Translations under genes and position numbers: made by a program
Shown here: piece after piece, positions 36,113-45,339 of the stretch
How positions within the stretch are numbered: the first letter of the stretch is position 1
Layout: each line of letters begins with the position of its first letter
Source: Chryseobacterium sp. RU37D
Lineage (GTDB): Bacteria > Bacteroidota > Bacteroidia > Flavobacteriales > Weeksellaceae
Direction of reading: 5' to 3'
Assembly: GCF_900156075.1 (NCBI RefSeq)
Contig: NZ_FTMM01000016.1
Location: 1 to 64,000 of the forward strand
Length of the DNA: 64,000 nt
Notes under the pieces: model-generated
The model's input: the letters and a program-made list of their open reading frames with translations, nothing else
What the model was told of the DNA's origin: nothing
Databases searched by the model: none

Positions 36113-36624
36113 TTATAATCTGAGCCTTTGTTCAAAAATAAGCATAAATTGGTTGAGAACAATACCCCAATTCTGGATAGGCATCTACCATTTTTTTGTG
36201 GCTTCTTTTAAAGCAAGATAAACAGATTTCAAGACCGCATCATCCGTAGGAAAAGACATTTTGTTTTTGGTGTATTTTCGGATTTTGCCGTTGAGATTCT
36301 CGATTAAATTGGTGGTGTAAATGATTTTACGGATTTCTAAAGGAAATTCAAAAAATACGGTCAATTCATCCCAATTATCCCTCCAGGATTTGATGGCGTA
36401 GGAATATTTGGATTCCCATTTTTCTGCAAAATCCCTTAGAGCAGCTTCTGCTGCTTGTTTTGTAGGAGCGGTGTAAATAAGCTTCATGTCTGCAGAGAAC
36501 TCTTTTCTATCCTTCCAGACCACATATTTACAGGCATTTCTGATCTGGTGAACCACACAGATTGGGGTTTGAGATTGTGGGAATCGTGTCCTAACAAAGT
36601 TAGCAACTCCACCATTGGCTTCGA
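36113..36624 (-). pseudogene. IS256-family transposase remnant
   Basis: The frame reads [16 protein letters not shown], then [20 protein letters not shown] and later [20 protein letters not shown], the C-terminal half of a mutator-type transposase. The 5' half is missing beyond 36624. An in-frame TAG at 36185-36187 splits KKW from MPIQNWGIVLNQF, which should be continuous. Truncated and interrupted, so non-functional. Confidence 0.85.
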
Positions 36625-36713
36625 ATCAAAAATGGGACAAAATGTTCATTACGGAATTTAAAATGTTGATTTTCAATAATTTGATTTAAAACTATTAATA
36701 ATTTAAATGTTTT

Positions 36714-38120
36714 TTATCTCAAAAAATTCTCATTCAGCCATTTCAGTTTATTGTAGCTTTTCAGGAATTTAGCTTTCAGTTCAATATTTTTTTCAGTTGC
36801 TTCCAATAATTTAGTTTCTCTAGAATTGATCAGAAATAAAGAGCTTTCCCCATTACTGAATCTCATTTCTTCAGCATTTAGAAGTCGCTGATAATTGATT
36901 AGGTTTTTTGTTGAAATATCAATCTGTGTGAAATAATTGCTGATTTCATTTTTATATATTTCAATTTTTGTCTGTATTTCACGCAATTTGACCTGAGAAT
37001 CCTGCTGGTTTTGTGAAATTTTCAGCTTGGCAATTTCATAATCGGCTCTTGCCTGTCTTTGGAAAACCGGGATCTCTAGTTTTAGTCCGTATTGGAAATT
37101 ATTATCAAATAAAGGCAGAAATTCAGATTTGTAATTTTCTTTATTGAAAAAATTATACGTAAAATCCAGTTTCGGAAGAAAACTCTGCCATTTCAATCTT
37201 CTTTCACTTTCCAAAATATTCTGCTTTTGAAAATAATATTCAAGAGAAGCATGGTTTTGCAATTGCATTGCTTGTATACTTTCAATTAAAAATTCATAGT
37301 CCTTGTAGCCGGAATGTTCATCTAGATCTGAAGACGGAAAAATAAGCTGCGAAATTTCAAAAAACTCTTGATTGTCTCTCCAAAGATATATCTGCATTTC
37401 CTGCGTACTCTTTACAAAACCAAGATAAGCATCTCTTTCCTGAAGCTCAAAACTTTGTAATTGAGAAGCAGCTTCCACCGTATCAATTGCTGGTCTTTCA
37501 CCGTACTGATATGTTTTTTTTGTAAGCTCAAGGCGTTGTCTGTTAATTTCAACAGCCGATTTCTGTAATTTGTAGATTTCATAGGTTTTCACCCATTCCC
37601 AATATGTATTTTCTGCATCAAGAAGAAGCTCGTTGGTAAGAACGGTCTGCTCTGCTTCCGTCATTTTCAATCCGAATTTTGCCTGGTCAAGCATTGCTCT
37701 TCTTTTATCATACAAAAGGTTTTTTGCCAAAGGCACCGTAACCCCAAACTGATACAAACCTCCTTTTGTTTCGCTGCTGTTCAGTTTTTCTCCATCCAGA
37801 TAATTGTAACTTCCGGTAATGTCGATTCCGTACCAAGTAGGAATTCCGAGTTCTACATTTTTCTGTTCGTAATATTTTGTTCCGTCAATATTTTTTTCTC
37901 CCAGTTTTCCTGCAATCACCGGATCAAAATTTCCTCTTGCTTTGGTAATTTCTGCATTGGCAATTTTATTCTGAAGCTGATATCTGAAAGCCAGCGGATG
38001 ATAATTTTTCACAATATTCAGAAATTCCTGATGAGAGAGTTTCAGAGAATCCTGCGCAAAAGAAAACTGAATACAAACCAGAACGAGAAGCGCTGAAAAT
38101 TTATTTTTTATACTTTTCAT
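36714..38120 (-). CDS. TolC-family outer-membrane efflux protein
   Basis: 468 aa. Signal peptide ending FSFAQ, then two halves of long coiled-coil helices (HQEFLNIVKNYHPLAFRYQLQ; ASLEYYFQKQNILESERRLK) typical of TolC. It forms the outer-membrane channel of the export system encoded upstream. Its first 20 bases overlap the end of the HlyD gene. Confidence 0.88.
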   Translation of the reverse strand: MKSIKNKFSALLVLVCIQFSFAQDSLKLSHQEFLNIVKNYHPLAFRYQLQNKIANAEITKARGNFDPVIAGKLGEKNIDGTKYYEQKNVELGIPTWYGIDITGSYNYLDGEKLNSSETKGGLYQFGVTVPLAKNLLYDKRRAMLDQAKFGLKMTEAEQTVLTNELLLDAENTYWEWVKTYEIYKLQKSAVEINRQRLELTKKTYQYGERPAIDTVEAASQLQSFELQERDAYLGFVKSTQEMQIYLWRDNQEFFEISQLIFPSSDLDEHSGYKDYEFLIESIQAMQLQNHASLEYYFQKQNILESERRLKWQSFLPKLDFTYNFFNKENYKSEFLPLFDNNFQYGLKLEIPVFQRQARADYEIAKLKISQNQQDSQVKLREIQTKIEIYKNEISNYFTQIDISTKNLINYQRLLNAEEMRFSNGESSLFLINSRETKLLEATEKNIELKAKFLKSYNKLKWLNENFLR

Positions 38121-39417
38121 CTTTTGAAGATTTTTCGGTTTTTACTTCATAATAATCCGGTGGGAATCCGTTGATATTTCGCCACAATTCGTACCATATC
38201 GGAACATCATTAAGAATCGCAATTCCCTGAACTCCGGTTCCCATTTTGATCTTCGGAGGCCATTGTTTTTCATTTTTATACTGAATCACCAATGCTTTGA
38301 ACATTCCGTTTGCACTGATGTTGTTTTCTACCGCAATCACTTTTCCTGCAAAAGTTCCGTAGCTGGAATTCGGCCATCCTGAAAAAACAATCGCCGGAAA
38401 ACCATCGAAAATACACATCACGCGCTGTCCTTCTTTTACCAAAGGCAAATCGACAGGTTTAATGTAAACTTCTACGGCGTAATCTACTTTCTCAGGAACA
38501 ATGATTCCGATACTTTCACCATCTTTCAGAATTTCTCCAATTCCGGCTTTATTAATCTGTACAACCTGTCCGTCCTGAGAAGCAATCACGAAATACAAAC
38601 CTTGTCTTGCTTTGTAATTGGCAACCTGATTTTCGAGTTTGGCAATATCGCCGTCACTTCCTTCAATCTGTCCCATACTCTGGAAACGGTCGCCCTCGGT
38701 TTTGCTCAGTTTTTCATTATAATCCTGAATAACTGCATTCTGTTCGATGCTTACATTCACAATTTCCTGTCTGGTTTGGGCTAATTTATTTTCGGTTGCT
38801 GTTTTTTTAGCCAAAGCATTTTGGTAAGAAACACTTCTCTGCTGAAATTGGGTTAACGAAACCAAACCTTCATCATACATTTTCTTCTGTCTTTCGTATT
38901 GGTCAGAAGTCATTCTCAGTTCGTTTTTAGCTGCTTCCAGTTCTGCTTCTTCTCCTGCCAATTTATTGTTGAGCTGACTGATTTTTACTGTAAGCTGATT
39001 CAGTTTTAAATCTCTTGCGGAATTCATAGCCCGGATCTGGCTGTTGGTGGTTCCAACTTTGGCTTCGTAATAATCTCTCACGCCCTTTTTGGCTTCCACC
39101 TGCATTTCGGTTCTTTTTACCAAAAGCGGATCCAGGTAATCTTCTTTTATTTCAGAAAGCTGAAGAAGAGTGTCGCCTTTTTTTACATAATCACCGTTTT
39201 TCACATACCATTTAATGATTCTGCCCGGAATTGGTGAATTGAGTTGCTGCGGACGCTGTTCCTGATAAAGCGTACTTACATTTCCCATTACCTTGATGTT
39301 TTGGGTCCACGGCAAAAACAATATAATGATGCCTCCAATCAATATGAAAAGAAACCATATTTTAACCCTTGATTTTTTGTGGATGTGATATATTTTATTA
39401 ACTGACTGCAATTCCAT
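38101..39417 (-). CDS. HlyD-family periplasmic adaptor
   Basis: 438 aa. One N-terminal membrane helix (VKIWFLFILIGGIIILFLPW), a lipoyl half-motif (PIPGRIIKWYVKNGDYVKKGDTLLQL), a long coiled coil at about 110-255, a second lipoyl half (GQVVQINKAGIGEILKDGESI) and a beta-barrel domain. It joins the ABC protein to TolC. It starts 5 bp after the ABC gene. Confidence 0.9.
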   Translation of the reverse strand: MELQSVNKIYHIHKKSRVKIWFLFILIGGIIILFLPWTQNIKVMGNVSTLYQEQRPQQLNSPIPGRIIKWYVKNGDYVKKGDTLLQLSEIKEDYLDPLLVKRTEMQVEAKKGVRDYYEAKVGTTNSQIRAMNSARDLKLNQLTVKISQLNNKLAGEEAELEAAKNELRMTSDQYERQKKMYDEGLVSLTQFQQRSVSYQNALAKKTATENKLAQTRQEIVNVSIEQNAVIQDYNEKLSKTEGDRFQSMGQIEGSDGDIAKLENQVANYKARQGLYFVIASQDGQVVQINKAGIGEILKDGESIGIIVPEKVDYAVEVYIKPVDLPLVKEGQRVMCIFDGFPAIVFSGWPNSSYGTFAGKVIAVENNISANGMFKALVIQYKNEKQWPPKIKMGTGVQGIAILNDVPIWYELWRNINGFPPDYYEVKTEKSSKDEKYKK

Positions 39418-39422
39418 CTTTT

Positions 39423-41096
39423 TTAGTTTTTGTTAAATAAAGTTTTCACTGTTCCGTCTTCTACCAGCAGCCTTTGATCTGCATCGTTGATTAGGTTTTC
39501 ATTTTCTGATACTACAATGATTGTAGAAACCTGTTTCAGTTTTATAAGATACTCTTTCATTTTAGTTTTAAAAGTATCATCCATTCCTTCAAACGGGTCT
39601 TCCAGTATCAATAATTTTTTGGCGCCCACTAATGTTCTGAGCAGCAATATTTTCTTTTTGATGCTAAAGGATACTTCAGTATCCGTTTCGCTAATCCTGG
39701 TTAAAAGACCGTTGCTGAACTGGCTGGACAGGTATTCAACCCCTATTTCTTCAGATAATTTCAGAATTTGCTCAACTGTTGTTTCATTGTGACCCAGAAC
39801 TATATTTTCATAAACGGTTTCTTTTATTATCGTCATATCTTTTAGATACAGACCAATCAGGTTTCTGAGTGAAGATTTATCGATATTTTTAAGCGGTATT
39901 TTATCAAAAAGAATACTCCCTGAAGTGGGTTCATAAAAACCGCTGATCATATTCAGAAGCATAGATTTTCCTGCTCCCAACTTACCTGAAATAACGGTAA
40001 GCGAATTTTTTTTAATTTTAAAATTGACATCTTCAAAAATTTTCTGATAATCGTTAAAAGAAAAATGTACTTCTTTGCATTCTATTTCAAAACCTCCTTT
40101 TTGAGATTCAAAATCTATAGTGCCCAATTTTTCTTCGGGCAGATTGGTAATTTTATTCAGTTTTGCCAACGCAGCGATTACATCATAATAACTTTCAAGA
40201 CTTTTGATCAGTTTTCCGACAGCTGTCATAATACTTAACACTACAATTTCGGTGGCAATGAATGCACCAATGTTCAATTGCTGGTTTACTAAAAGATAAG
40301 TTCCAATCACCAGCATTACCAATGTAATGATTACTTTAAATGCAATGATCGTTTTATATTGGAAAACCAATACCTTGAAATGCTCCGTACGATTATCAAG
40401 ATACTGTACTACTCTATTATCAGTTTCTGCAAGATGAATCTGCTTCTTAGAATTGAATTTGAATGTTTTTACAGATGCAGCAATATCTTCAATCCAGGAA
40501 GCCACTTCATATTTTTTATCACTTTCTTCAATACTTGATTTAATCCCGCTTTCCATTGTAAATCTGAAAATAATGACCACACAGATCACTACTAAAGCCC
40601 CAAAAACCAAAAACCAGGGATGGTAAAATGAGAGCAGCAAAATTCCAAATAAAATCTGGATCAAAGCTGTCGGAATTTCCAGTAAGATTTTTGAAATTCC
40701 CTTCTGTAGATTCTGGGTATCAAAAAAACGGTTCACAAGTTCTGGTAAATAATATTTTCTCGTTTGTGATAAATCTACTTTAGGAAGTTTTTCAGCAAAG
40801 GCAAGAGAAAATTCAACAAAAATTTTCTGCTGTATCTTCTCAATGATCTGCATTACTTTCAGCCGGAAAAAACCACTCAGCCAAGTTCCTAAAACTACAA
40901 AAGCGATCAGAATATAGATAGAAGTAGCCATCGTTGCTCCCATCACAAAACTGACAATAGATTGTATGCCCAAAGGTATGCTCAGCATCACCAAACCATT
41001 GAGGATAGCGTAAAAATAGATATTGGTAACATCTTTTTTGTCCTTGGTAATGTACTGAAACAGTTGTCTGCTGTATTTTTTTTGGAGAGTTTCCAT
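39423..41096 (-). CDS. ABC exporter-like protein with degenerate nucleotide-binding domain
   Basis: 557 aa. Transmembrane domain at about 15-290 (five to six helices, exporter type), no N-terminal C39 peptidase. In the NBD the Walker A is intact (SGKLGAGKS, about 368-376). The signature LSGGQ is replaced by VSFSI at about 474, Walker B ends ED instead of DE (LLILEDPFEGMDD), the Q-loop Gln is missing (IGLYLKDMTIIKETVYENI), and the switch His is replaced (VVSENE). ATP may bind but hydrolysis looks impaired, unless a partner supplies motifs. Second gene of the TetR-ABC-HlyD-TolC operon. Confidence 0.88.
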   Translation of the reverse strand: METLQKKYSRQLFQYITKDKKDVTNIYFYAILNGLVMLSIPLGIQSIVSFVMGATMATSIYILIAFVVLGTWLSGFFRLKVMQIIEKIQQKIFVEFSLAFAEKLPKVDLSQTRKYYLPELVNRFFDTQNLQKGISKILLEIPTALIQILFGILLLSFYHPWFLVFGALVVICVVIIFRFTMESGIKSSIEESDKKYEVASWIEDIAASVKTFKFNSKKQIHLAETDNRVVQYLDNRTEHFKVLVFQYKTIIAFKVIITLVMLVIGTYLLVNQQLNIGAFIATEIVVLSIMTAVGKLIKSLESYYDVIAALAKLNKITNLPEEKLGTIDFESQKGGFEIECKEVHFSFNDYQKIFEDVNFKIKKNSLTVISGKLGAGKSMLLNMISGFYEPTSGSILFDKIPLKNIDKSSLRNLIGLYLKDMTIIKETVYENIVLGHNETTVEQILKLSEEIGVEYLSSQFSNGLLTRISETDTEVSFSIKKKILLLRTLVGAKKLLILEDPFEGMDDTFKTKMKEYLIKLKQVSTIIVVSENENLINDADQRLLVEDGTVKTLFNKN

Positions 41097-41104
41097 CGAT
41101 CGGT

Positions 41105-41782
41105 TTATTTTAAAAGATTGGTGGTTATGAAACGCAGATAATCCAGCACAAAATTTTTATGATCCTTTTTGGGGGTATGATTATCTGTAAGCTTTGGAAG
41201 ATGTTCACTAAAGAAATGCTGATCATGAGCTGTTTCTAAAAGTGTACTTGCAAATGATCTGGGATAAGGAAAATCCGGTTTGGCTTCAGAAATGACTTCA
41301 CCAAAAAAAGCACAAAGACTTTTCAAAGGACTGAAAACCATTTCCTTATTAATTTCATCTACTTCTTTTACCAAATAGGCTTTGCTGCTTTCTGCAATAA
41401 CTATTGTATGCAGTTTTACCAGGTCATAATCTTCTATCATTGTATTGGGGTGATCCTGGTGTGTAATAATGTTTAACAGTTTATCTATTTTTTCTTTAGG
41501 ATCTTTTATTTCTAGCAAGCGAAACTTGGATATCAGCTCCAGGTAAGACCAATACCAGTTGAGAATATAGGTAAGAAGTTTATGTTTTGATGAAAAATAC
41601 CGATAAACGGTAGCTTCTGTAGAATTGATTTTCTGTGCCAGTTTTTTAAATGTGAAGTTCTCAAATCCTGTTTCATAAATCAGCTCAATAGCATTTTTTA
41701 CAATAGCTTTGCCTATTTCGCTATTTTCAGGATCTTTAAGATAAAGATTTTCGTTGACTTTAAATTTTAACTGAAATTCCAT
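41105..41782 (-). CDS. TetR/AcrR-family regulator
   Basis: 225 aa. The N-terminal HTH (AIELIYETGFENFTFKKLA, then STEATVYRYFSSKHKLLTYIL) is typical; the C-terminal ligand domain is not classifiable. It is the first gene of the export operon, 8 bp before the ABC gene, which suggests autoregulated control of the whole operon by the exported or a toxic compound. Confidence 0.88.
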   Translation of the reverse strand: MEFQLKFKVNENLYLKDPENSEIGKAIVKNAIELIYETGFENFTFKKLAQKINSTEATVYRYFSSKHKLLTYILNWYWSYLELISKFRLLEIKDPKEKIDKLLNIITHQDHPNTMIEDYDLVKLHTIVIAESSKAYLVKEVDEINKEMVFSPLKSLCAFFGEVISEAKPDFPYPRSFASTLLETAHDQHFFSEHLPKLTDNHTPKKDHKNFVLDYLRFITTNLLK

Positions 41783-41853
41783 TGTAGTAATTATTATGAA
41801 AAAAATATAAAACTATAATAAAAGTAAGCAAAACTTATACCATTGTATGAAAT

Positions 41854-41867
41854 ATTACAATTGTAAT
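41854..41867. promoter_or_regulatory. Perfect 14-bp palindrome upstream of TetR gene
   Basis: attacaattgtaat lies about 70 bp before the TetR start. A perfect palindrome of this length is a natural TetR operator candidate. Flanking taccattgtatg and tagtagtacta words add weaker dyads. Confidence 0.4.
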
Positions 41868-41955
41868 AGTAGTACTATTATCTGGTATAGTGTAAGCTCC
41901 CCGTAAATAGTACGAATATAATTTAGACAAAAGTTTAAATTTAGGAGTATATATT

Positions 41956-42099
41956 ATGAAAAAGAAACAATTCAGCGCGAATCAGATTTCCAGTATTTTG
42001 AAGGAATTCGATAATGATAGAAGTATAGAAGAGCTTGTACGCAGCTATGGTATTAGCAGAGCAACACTGTATAACGGATATGAATTATACACTTATTAA
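41956..42099 (+). pseudogene. IS3-family OrfA N-terminal fragment
   Basis: MKKKQFSANQISSILKEFDN followed by YGISRATLYN is the HTH start of an IS3-type OrfA. After about 40 residues it leaves the family sequence and stops. The segment tgtaagctccccgtaaatag just upstream (about 41890) could be the IS left end. It overlaps the start of the MarR gene, so a deletion has fused IS and MarR sequence here. Confidence 0.75.
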
Positions 42100-42667
42100 A
42101 GATTTTATGGACTTATTGCAGGATTTTGAAACCGAAACCCAAGCTTTTCCTGATTTGTATCCCGAGACCATTCAGGTTTTTAAAACTTGGATTAGTGATA
42201 AGGGTAACAATAAGCAACAAAATCATTCTGAAGAACCTTATTGGGAAGGGAAGGAAAATGGAAGAACGGCGGAAAGTGCCATAAGTAGCTTGCTCGTTCA
42301 TTTGAATCGATATTCTAAGACCTATTCAAAGTCTGCCATCCTAGATTCTGAATTCTCTACCCAAGAAGACTTTATTTATCTAATTAACTTAAAAGCTTTT
42401 GGTGAGATGACTAAGATGGCACTTATTAAGAAGAATATTCATGATAAACCTGTAGGTATGTTAATCACTGCCAGGCTTCTTCGTCAGGGACTGATTGGGC
42501 AAACTAGTTCTGATTTGGATAAAAGGAGTAAACTAATCCGTATTACTGAAAGAGGTCTACAGGTTCTTGAAAATCAAATGAAAAAGATTCGTCAGGCTAC
42601 TAATATTGTTGCAGGAAATCTTACACATTCAGAAAAGATGGAACTTATATATCTTCTTAACCCGTAG
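42080..42667 (+). CDS. MarR-type winged-helix regulator
   Basis: 195 aa from ATG 42080 (MNYTLIKDFMDLLQDFE). An in-frame extension to 42035 lies in IS3-derived sequence and is rejected. Winged-helix features: EDFIYLINLKAFGEMTKMAL, GMLITARLLRQGLIGQTSS and the wing DKRSKLIRITERGLQVL. Its original promoter appears replaced by the IS3 fragment. The target is unknown. Confidence 0.8.
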   Translation: MNYTLIKDFMDLLQDFETETQAFPDLYPETIQVFKTWISDKGNNKQQNHSEEPYWEGKENGRTAESAISSLLVHLNRYSKTYSKSAILDSEFSTQEDFIYLINLKAFGEMTKMALIKKNIHDKPVGMLITARLLRQGLIGQTSSDLDKRSKLIRITERGLQVLENQMKKIRQATNIVAGNLTHSEKMELIYLLNP

Positions 42668-42750
42668 TGCATTTGTAAAGTAAAAAAATAAAGGTTGCTC
42701 CAAAAAGCAATATTTTGTATATTTAATTAATTACCAGTTAGTTAAATACG

Positions 42751-43827
42751 ATGAACAACCTGAAAGCAAGTTACGACAAAATATTGAAAACCATAAATTT
42801 TATAGAAGAAAAAGACAACTTTCTAGTTCAGATTAGAAAACCTAAACTTAATGACAAAGAAGTTGTTTCCTTGGTTTTGGTTGCAGAATATTTGGGAATT
42901 GACAGTGAATACGAACTTTTTCGCAGAATCCCTAAGTCTTTATCATTATTGATAGAAAGAAGTGTTTATAACCGTAGAAAGAGGCAGCTATTTCCTTTTA
43001 TAGAAGCCATCCGAAAGAAAATATCAAGGGCGATTATCTCTGATGAAGAATATCATATTATTGACAGTATGCCTTTGGAAATTTGCAAAATATCCAGAAA
43101 AAACAGGATAAAAATTTGTAAGGAAAATTATCATACAGCGCCTAACGAAGGGTTTTGTGCCTCACAACAAACCCGGTATTATGGATATAAGCTTCATGCT
43201 GTATGCACCATACAAGGTCTTTTCAGAAGTTTTGACCTGAGTAAAGCATCAGTTCATGACATTCATTATTTAAATGATGTAAAATCTCAATATGAAAATA
43301 CCGTTTTGCTAGGCGACAAAGGCTATCTCAGTAAGGAATTGCAGATAGACTTGTTCAATTATCATCGTTTGAAACTTGAAATTCCCATGAGGAAAAACCA
43401 AAAGCAGTACAAGGAACATCCTTATATTTTCATGGCAGGTCATGATATGAAAGAGTATCAAATGATCGTATTCATGCAGTTATTACCCAGATTGAGAAAA
43501 ATAAAACAGTTTGAAGTTGATGACATTATAAAAATTCTCTTTGAAAAAATCAGTAATAGTGTACTTTTCTTAAGAGGTGATTTTATAGCACTTACTAAAG
43601 TTTTTACCGCAGCATCTATGTATGAAGAGGAAATATTATACTTCCTCACAGAGTCCAAAGCAACCGTACCTGAACTATGCGAAATGACACAACTATCAGG
43701 AATTTCGGAGCAGATCAAAAATCTGATCCAAGAACTTAGCATAAAGAAAAGCATTAATGTCAAATTAACGGAGAAAGAACAACAACTTTTTGACGAATTG
43801 CATCAACTTATGAAAATCTTTTTGTAA
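42751..43827 (+). CDS. Chimeric ORF: truncated IS982 transposase fused to another protein
   Basis: 358 aa. Residues 1 to about 225 are IS982-like: IIDSMPLEICKISRKNR (first Asp), YYGYKLHAVCTIQGLFRSFD and LLGDKGYLSKELQIDLF (second Asp). The third catalytic Glu region (normally RKRIETLFSQ) is absent. From about residue 228 the sequence becomes unrelated helical protein (MAGHDMKEYQMIVFMQLL onward). Its own ATG would be 43432, giving 131 aa, and it ends 3 bp before the serine recombinase. So IS982 landed in, and partly deleted, the gene before the recombinase. Confidence 0.7.
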   Translation: MNNLKASYDKILKTINFIEEKDNFLVQIRKPKLNDKEVVSLVLVAEYLGIDSEYELFRRIPKSLSLLIERSVYNRRKRQLFPFIEAIRKKISRAIISDEEYHIIDSMPLEICKISRKNRIKICKENYHTAPNEGFCASQQTRYYGYKLHAVCTIQGLFRSFDLSKASVHDIHYLNDVKSQYENTVLLGDKGYLSKELQIDLFNYHRLKLEIPMRKNQKQYKEHPYIFMAGHDMKEYQMIVFMQLLPRLRKIKQFEVDDIIKILFEKISNSVLFLRGDFIALTKVFTAASMYEEEILYFLTESKATVPELCEMTQLSGISEQIKNLIQELSIKKSINVKLTEKEQQLFDELHQLMKIFL

Positions 43828-43830
43828 GCA

Positions 43831-45240
43831 ATGCTGAATATTTTACAGGAAAAACATAAAAAGGCAGTTGCTTATTACCGTCATTCGGCGGAAGATAAAC
43901 AGGAAAATTCAATTGCTATTCAACGGGGGCATACCCAAAAATTTGCTCTTGAGCATCAGATTGAAATTATTCATGAAGAAATGGATGAAGGAAAAAGCGG
44001 ATTAGTAGCCAATCGGCCGGGGTTTGAACGTCTTTTTTCAAATTGGATTAAAAACCCCGAAGCTCCGGCTTTTGATTATATCCTTGTATATGATGTTTCA
44101 CGCTGGGGGCGTTTTCAGGATCAGGATGAGGCAGCCTATTTTAGCCGTATATGCACCCAATTTGGTAAAAAAATAATTTATGTTTCGTTAGGTTTTCCGA
44201 ATGACGAAAACTCGCTCATTTCTGGTTTTGGACTCATGGTTGAGCGCTATATGGCTTCGGAATACAGCCGTCAGTTGAGCTCTAAGGTATTTCATGGGAG
44301 CGTAAAAGTATCGCAACAGGGCTTTTCAGCCGGAGGAACGGCAGTTTATGGTATGATTCGGGAATTATTAGATATAAATAAGGATCATGTCCGTTTTCTC
44401 GATATAGGTGAGCATAAGCAAATTTCAAATGAAAGAGTAGTTTTTGCCCCGAAAAATGATGCAACGACAGAAACAGTAAGAAACATATTTCATTTATTTG
44501 CAGCGGAGCGGTATTCAATTTTAAAAATCGCAGATCATCTTAATAAACAAAATATTCCTTCTGCCAATTGCAAATTATGGGATAAATCAAAAATAATAAG
44601 AATTCTGTTGAACGAAATTTATATTGGAACACATATATATAACAGAACTTGGAGACGGCTAAAACAAAAATCACGCAGAAATCCCCGCTCAGAGTGGGTA
44701 ATCGTTCCTGATACATTTAAGGCTGTTATTGATAAAGAGCTTTTCAGACAGGCACAGGAAAGATTATATTGGATTTTTCCCAGCAATTGGCGAAAAGGAA
44801 TTAATACTATTAAACGAGCTAAGAAAAATATTCATCATGTTATTTTTAAATGGCTTCTGAATAAAGGAGTAGCAGAGTGGGACAGCGATTACATCATTTC
44901 AGAGCTTGGTATTGCCTTTAGTATTAAGCATGAATATCATAATACTTTTTGCTGGTGCTTTAATATTCCCGAAAAGTTACGGAAGTATGATTATGTATTA
45001 TGCATAGGTGTAGACCCTAATCAGAAAAAAACTGATAGTCATTATGAATTTTTCCTGATTCCGACCTCTCATTTTTCCCACATCAATTTTTTCATTCTTT
45101 TTGGAAACAGTACATTATATCATAGCTCAAAAATCGAAAATAATAGATTGGAAGAAACAATAAAACTGCTGATCAAACAATTTAAAAACTCTGCTAAGAG
45201 ACATAAAGTAAAATTCCAATTTATGGATGATTGGCTGTAA
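43831..45240 (+). CDS. Large serine recombinase
   Basis: 469 aa. The resolvase-type catalytic domain has the nucleophile Ser region AVAYYRHSAEDKQENS, then VYDVSRWGRFQDQDE and SGFGLMVERYMASEYSRQLS. A Recombinase domain follows (TVRNIFHLFAAERYSILKIA, IRILLNEIYIGTHIYN). The C-terminal 170 residues are unrecognised, with aromatic and Cys residues. It starts 3 bp after the chimeric ORF. It could excise or integrate a sub-element within the island. Frame intact. Confidence 0.85.
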   Translation: MLNILQEKHKKAVAYYRHSAEDKQENSIAIQRGHTQKFALEHQIEIIHEEMDEGKSGLVANRPGFERLFSNWIKNPEAPAFDYILVYDVSRWGRFQDQDEAAYFSRICTQFGKKIIYVSLGFPNDENSLISGFGLMVERYMASEYSRQLSSKVFHGSVKVSQQGFSAGGTAVYGMIRELLDINKDHVRFLDIGEHKQISNERVVFAPKNDATTETVRNIFHLFAAERYSILKIADHLNKQNIPSANCKLWDKSKIIRILLNEIYIGTHIYNRTWRRLKQKSRRNPRSEWVIVPDTFKAVIDKELFRQAQERLYWIFPSNWRKGINTIKRAKKNIHHVIFKWLLNKGVAEWDSDYIISELGIAFSIKHEYHNTFCWCFNIPEKLRKYDYVLCIGVDPNQKKTDSHYEFFLIPTSHFSHINFFILFGNSTLYHSSKIENNRLEETIKLLIKQFKNSAKRHKVKFQFMDDWL

Positions 45241-45339
45241 AAAAGATGAGGTGATTTTTTTCCAATTTTCCAGCCAATCACTCCAAATTGCTTTCTCCAA
45301 AGCTGTTTCTGAAAGAAAATGAATGAATATCAGGATGTG

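Noticed and set aside
31942..41782. Bacteriocin-like peptide exported by the TetR-ABC-HlyD-TolC operon
   Set aside because: The ABC protein lacks a C39 peptidase domain, its NBD is degenerate, and the peptide gene lies outside the proposed element.
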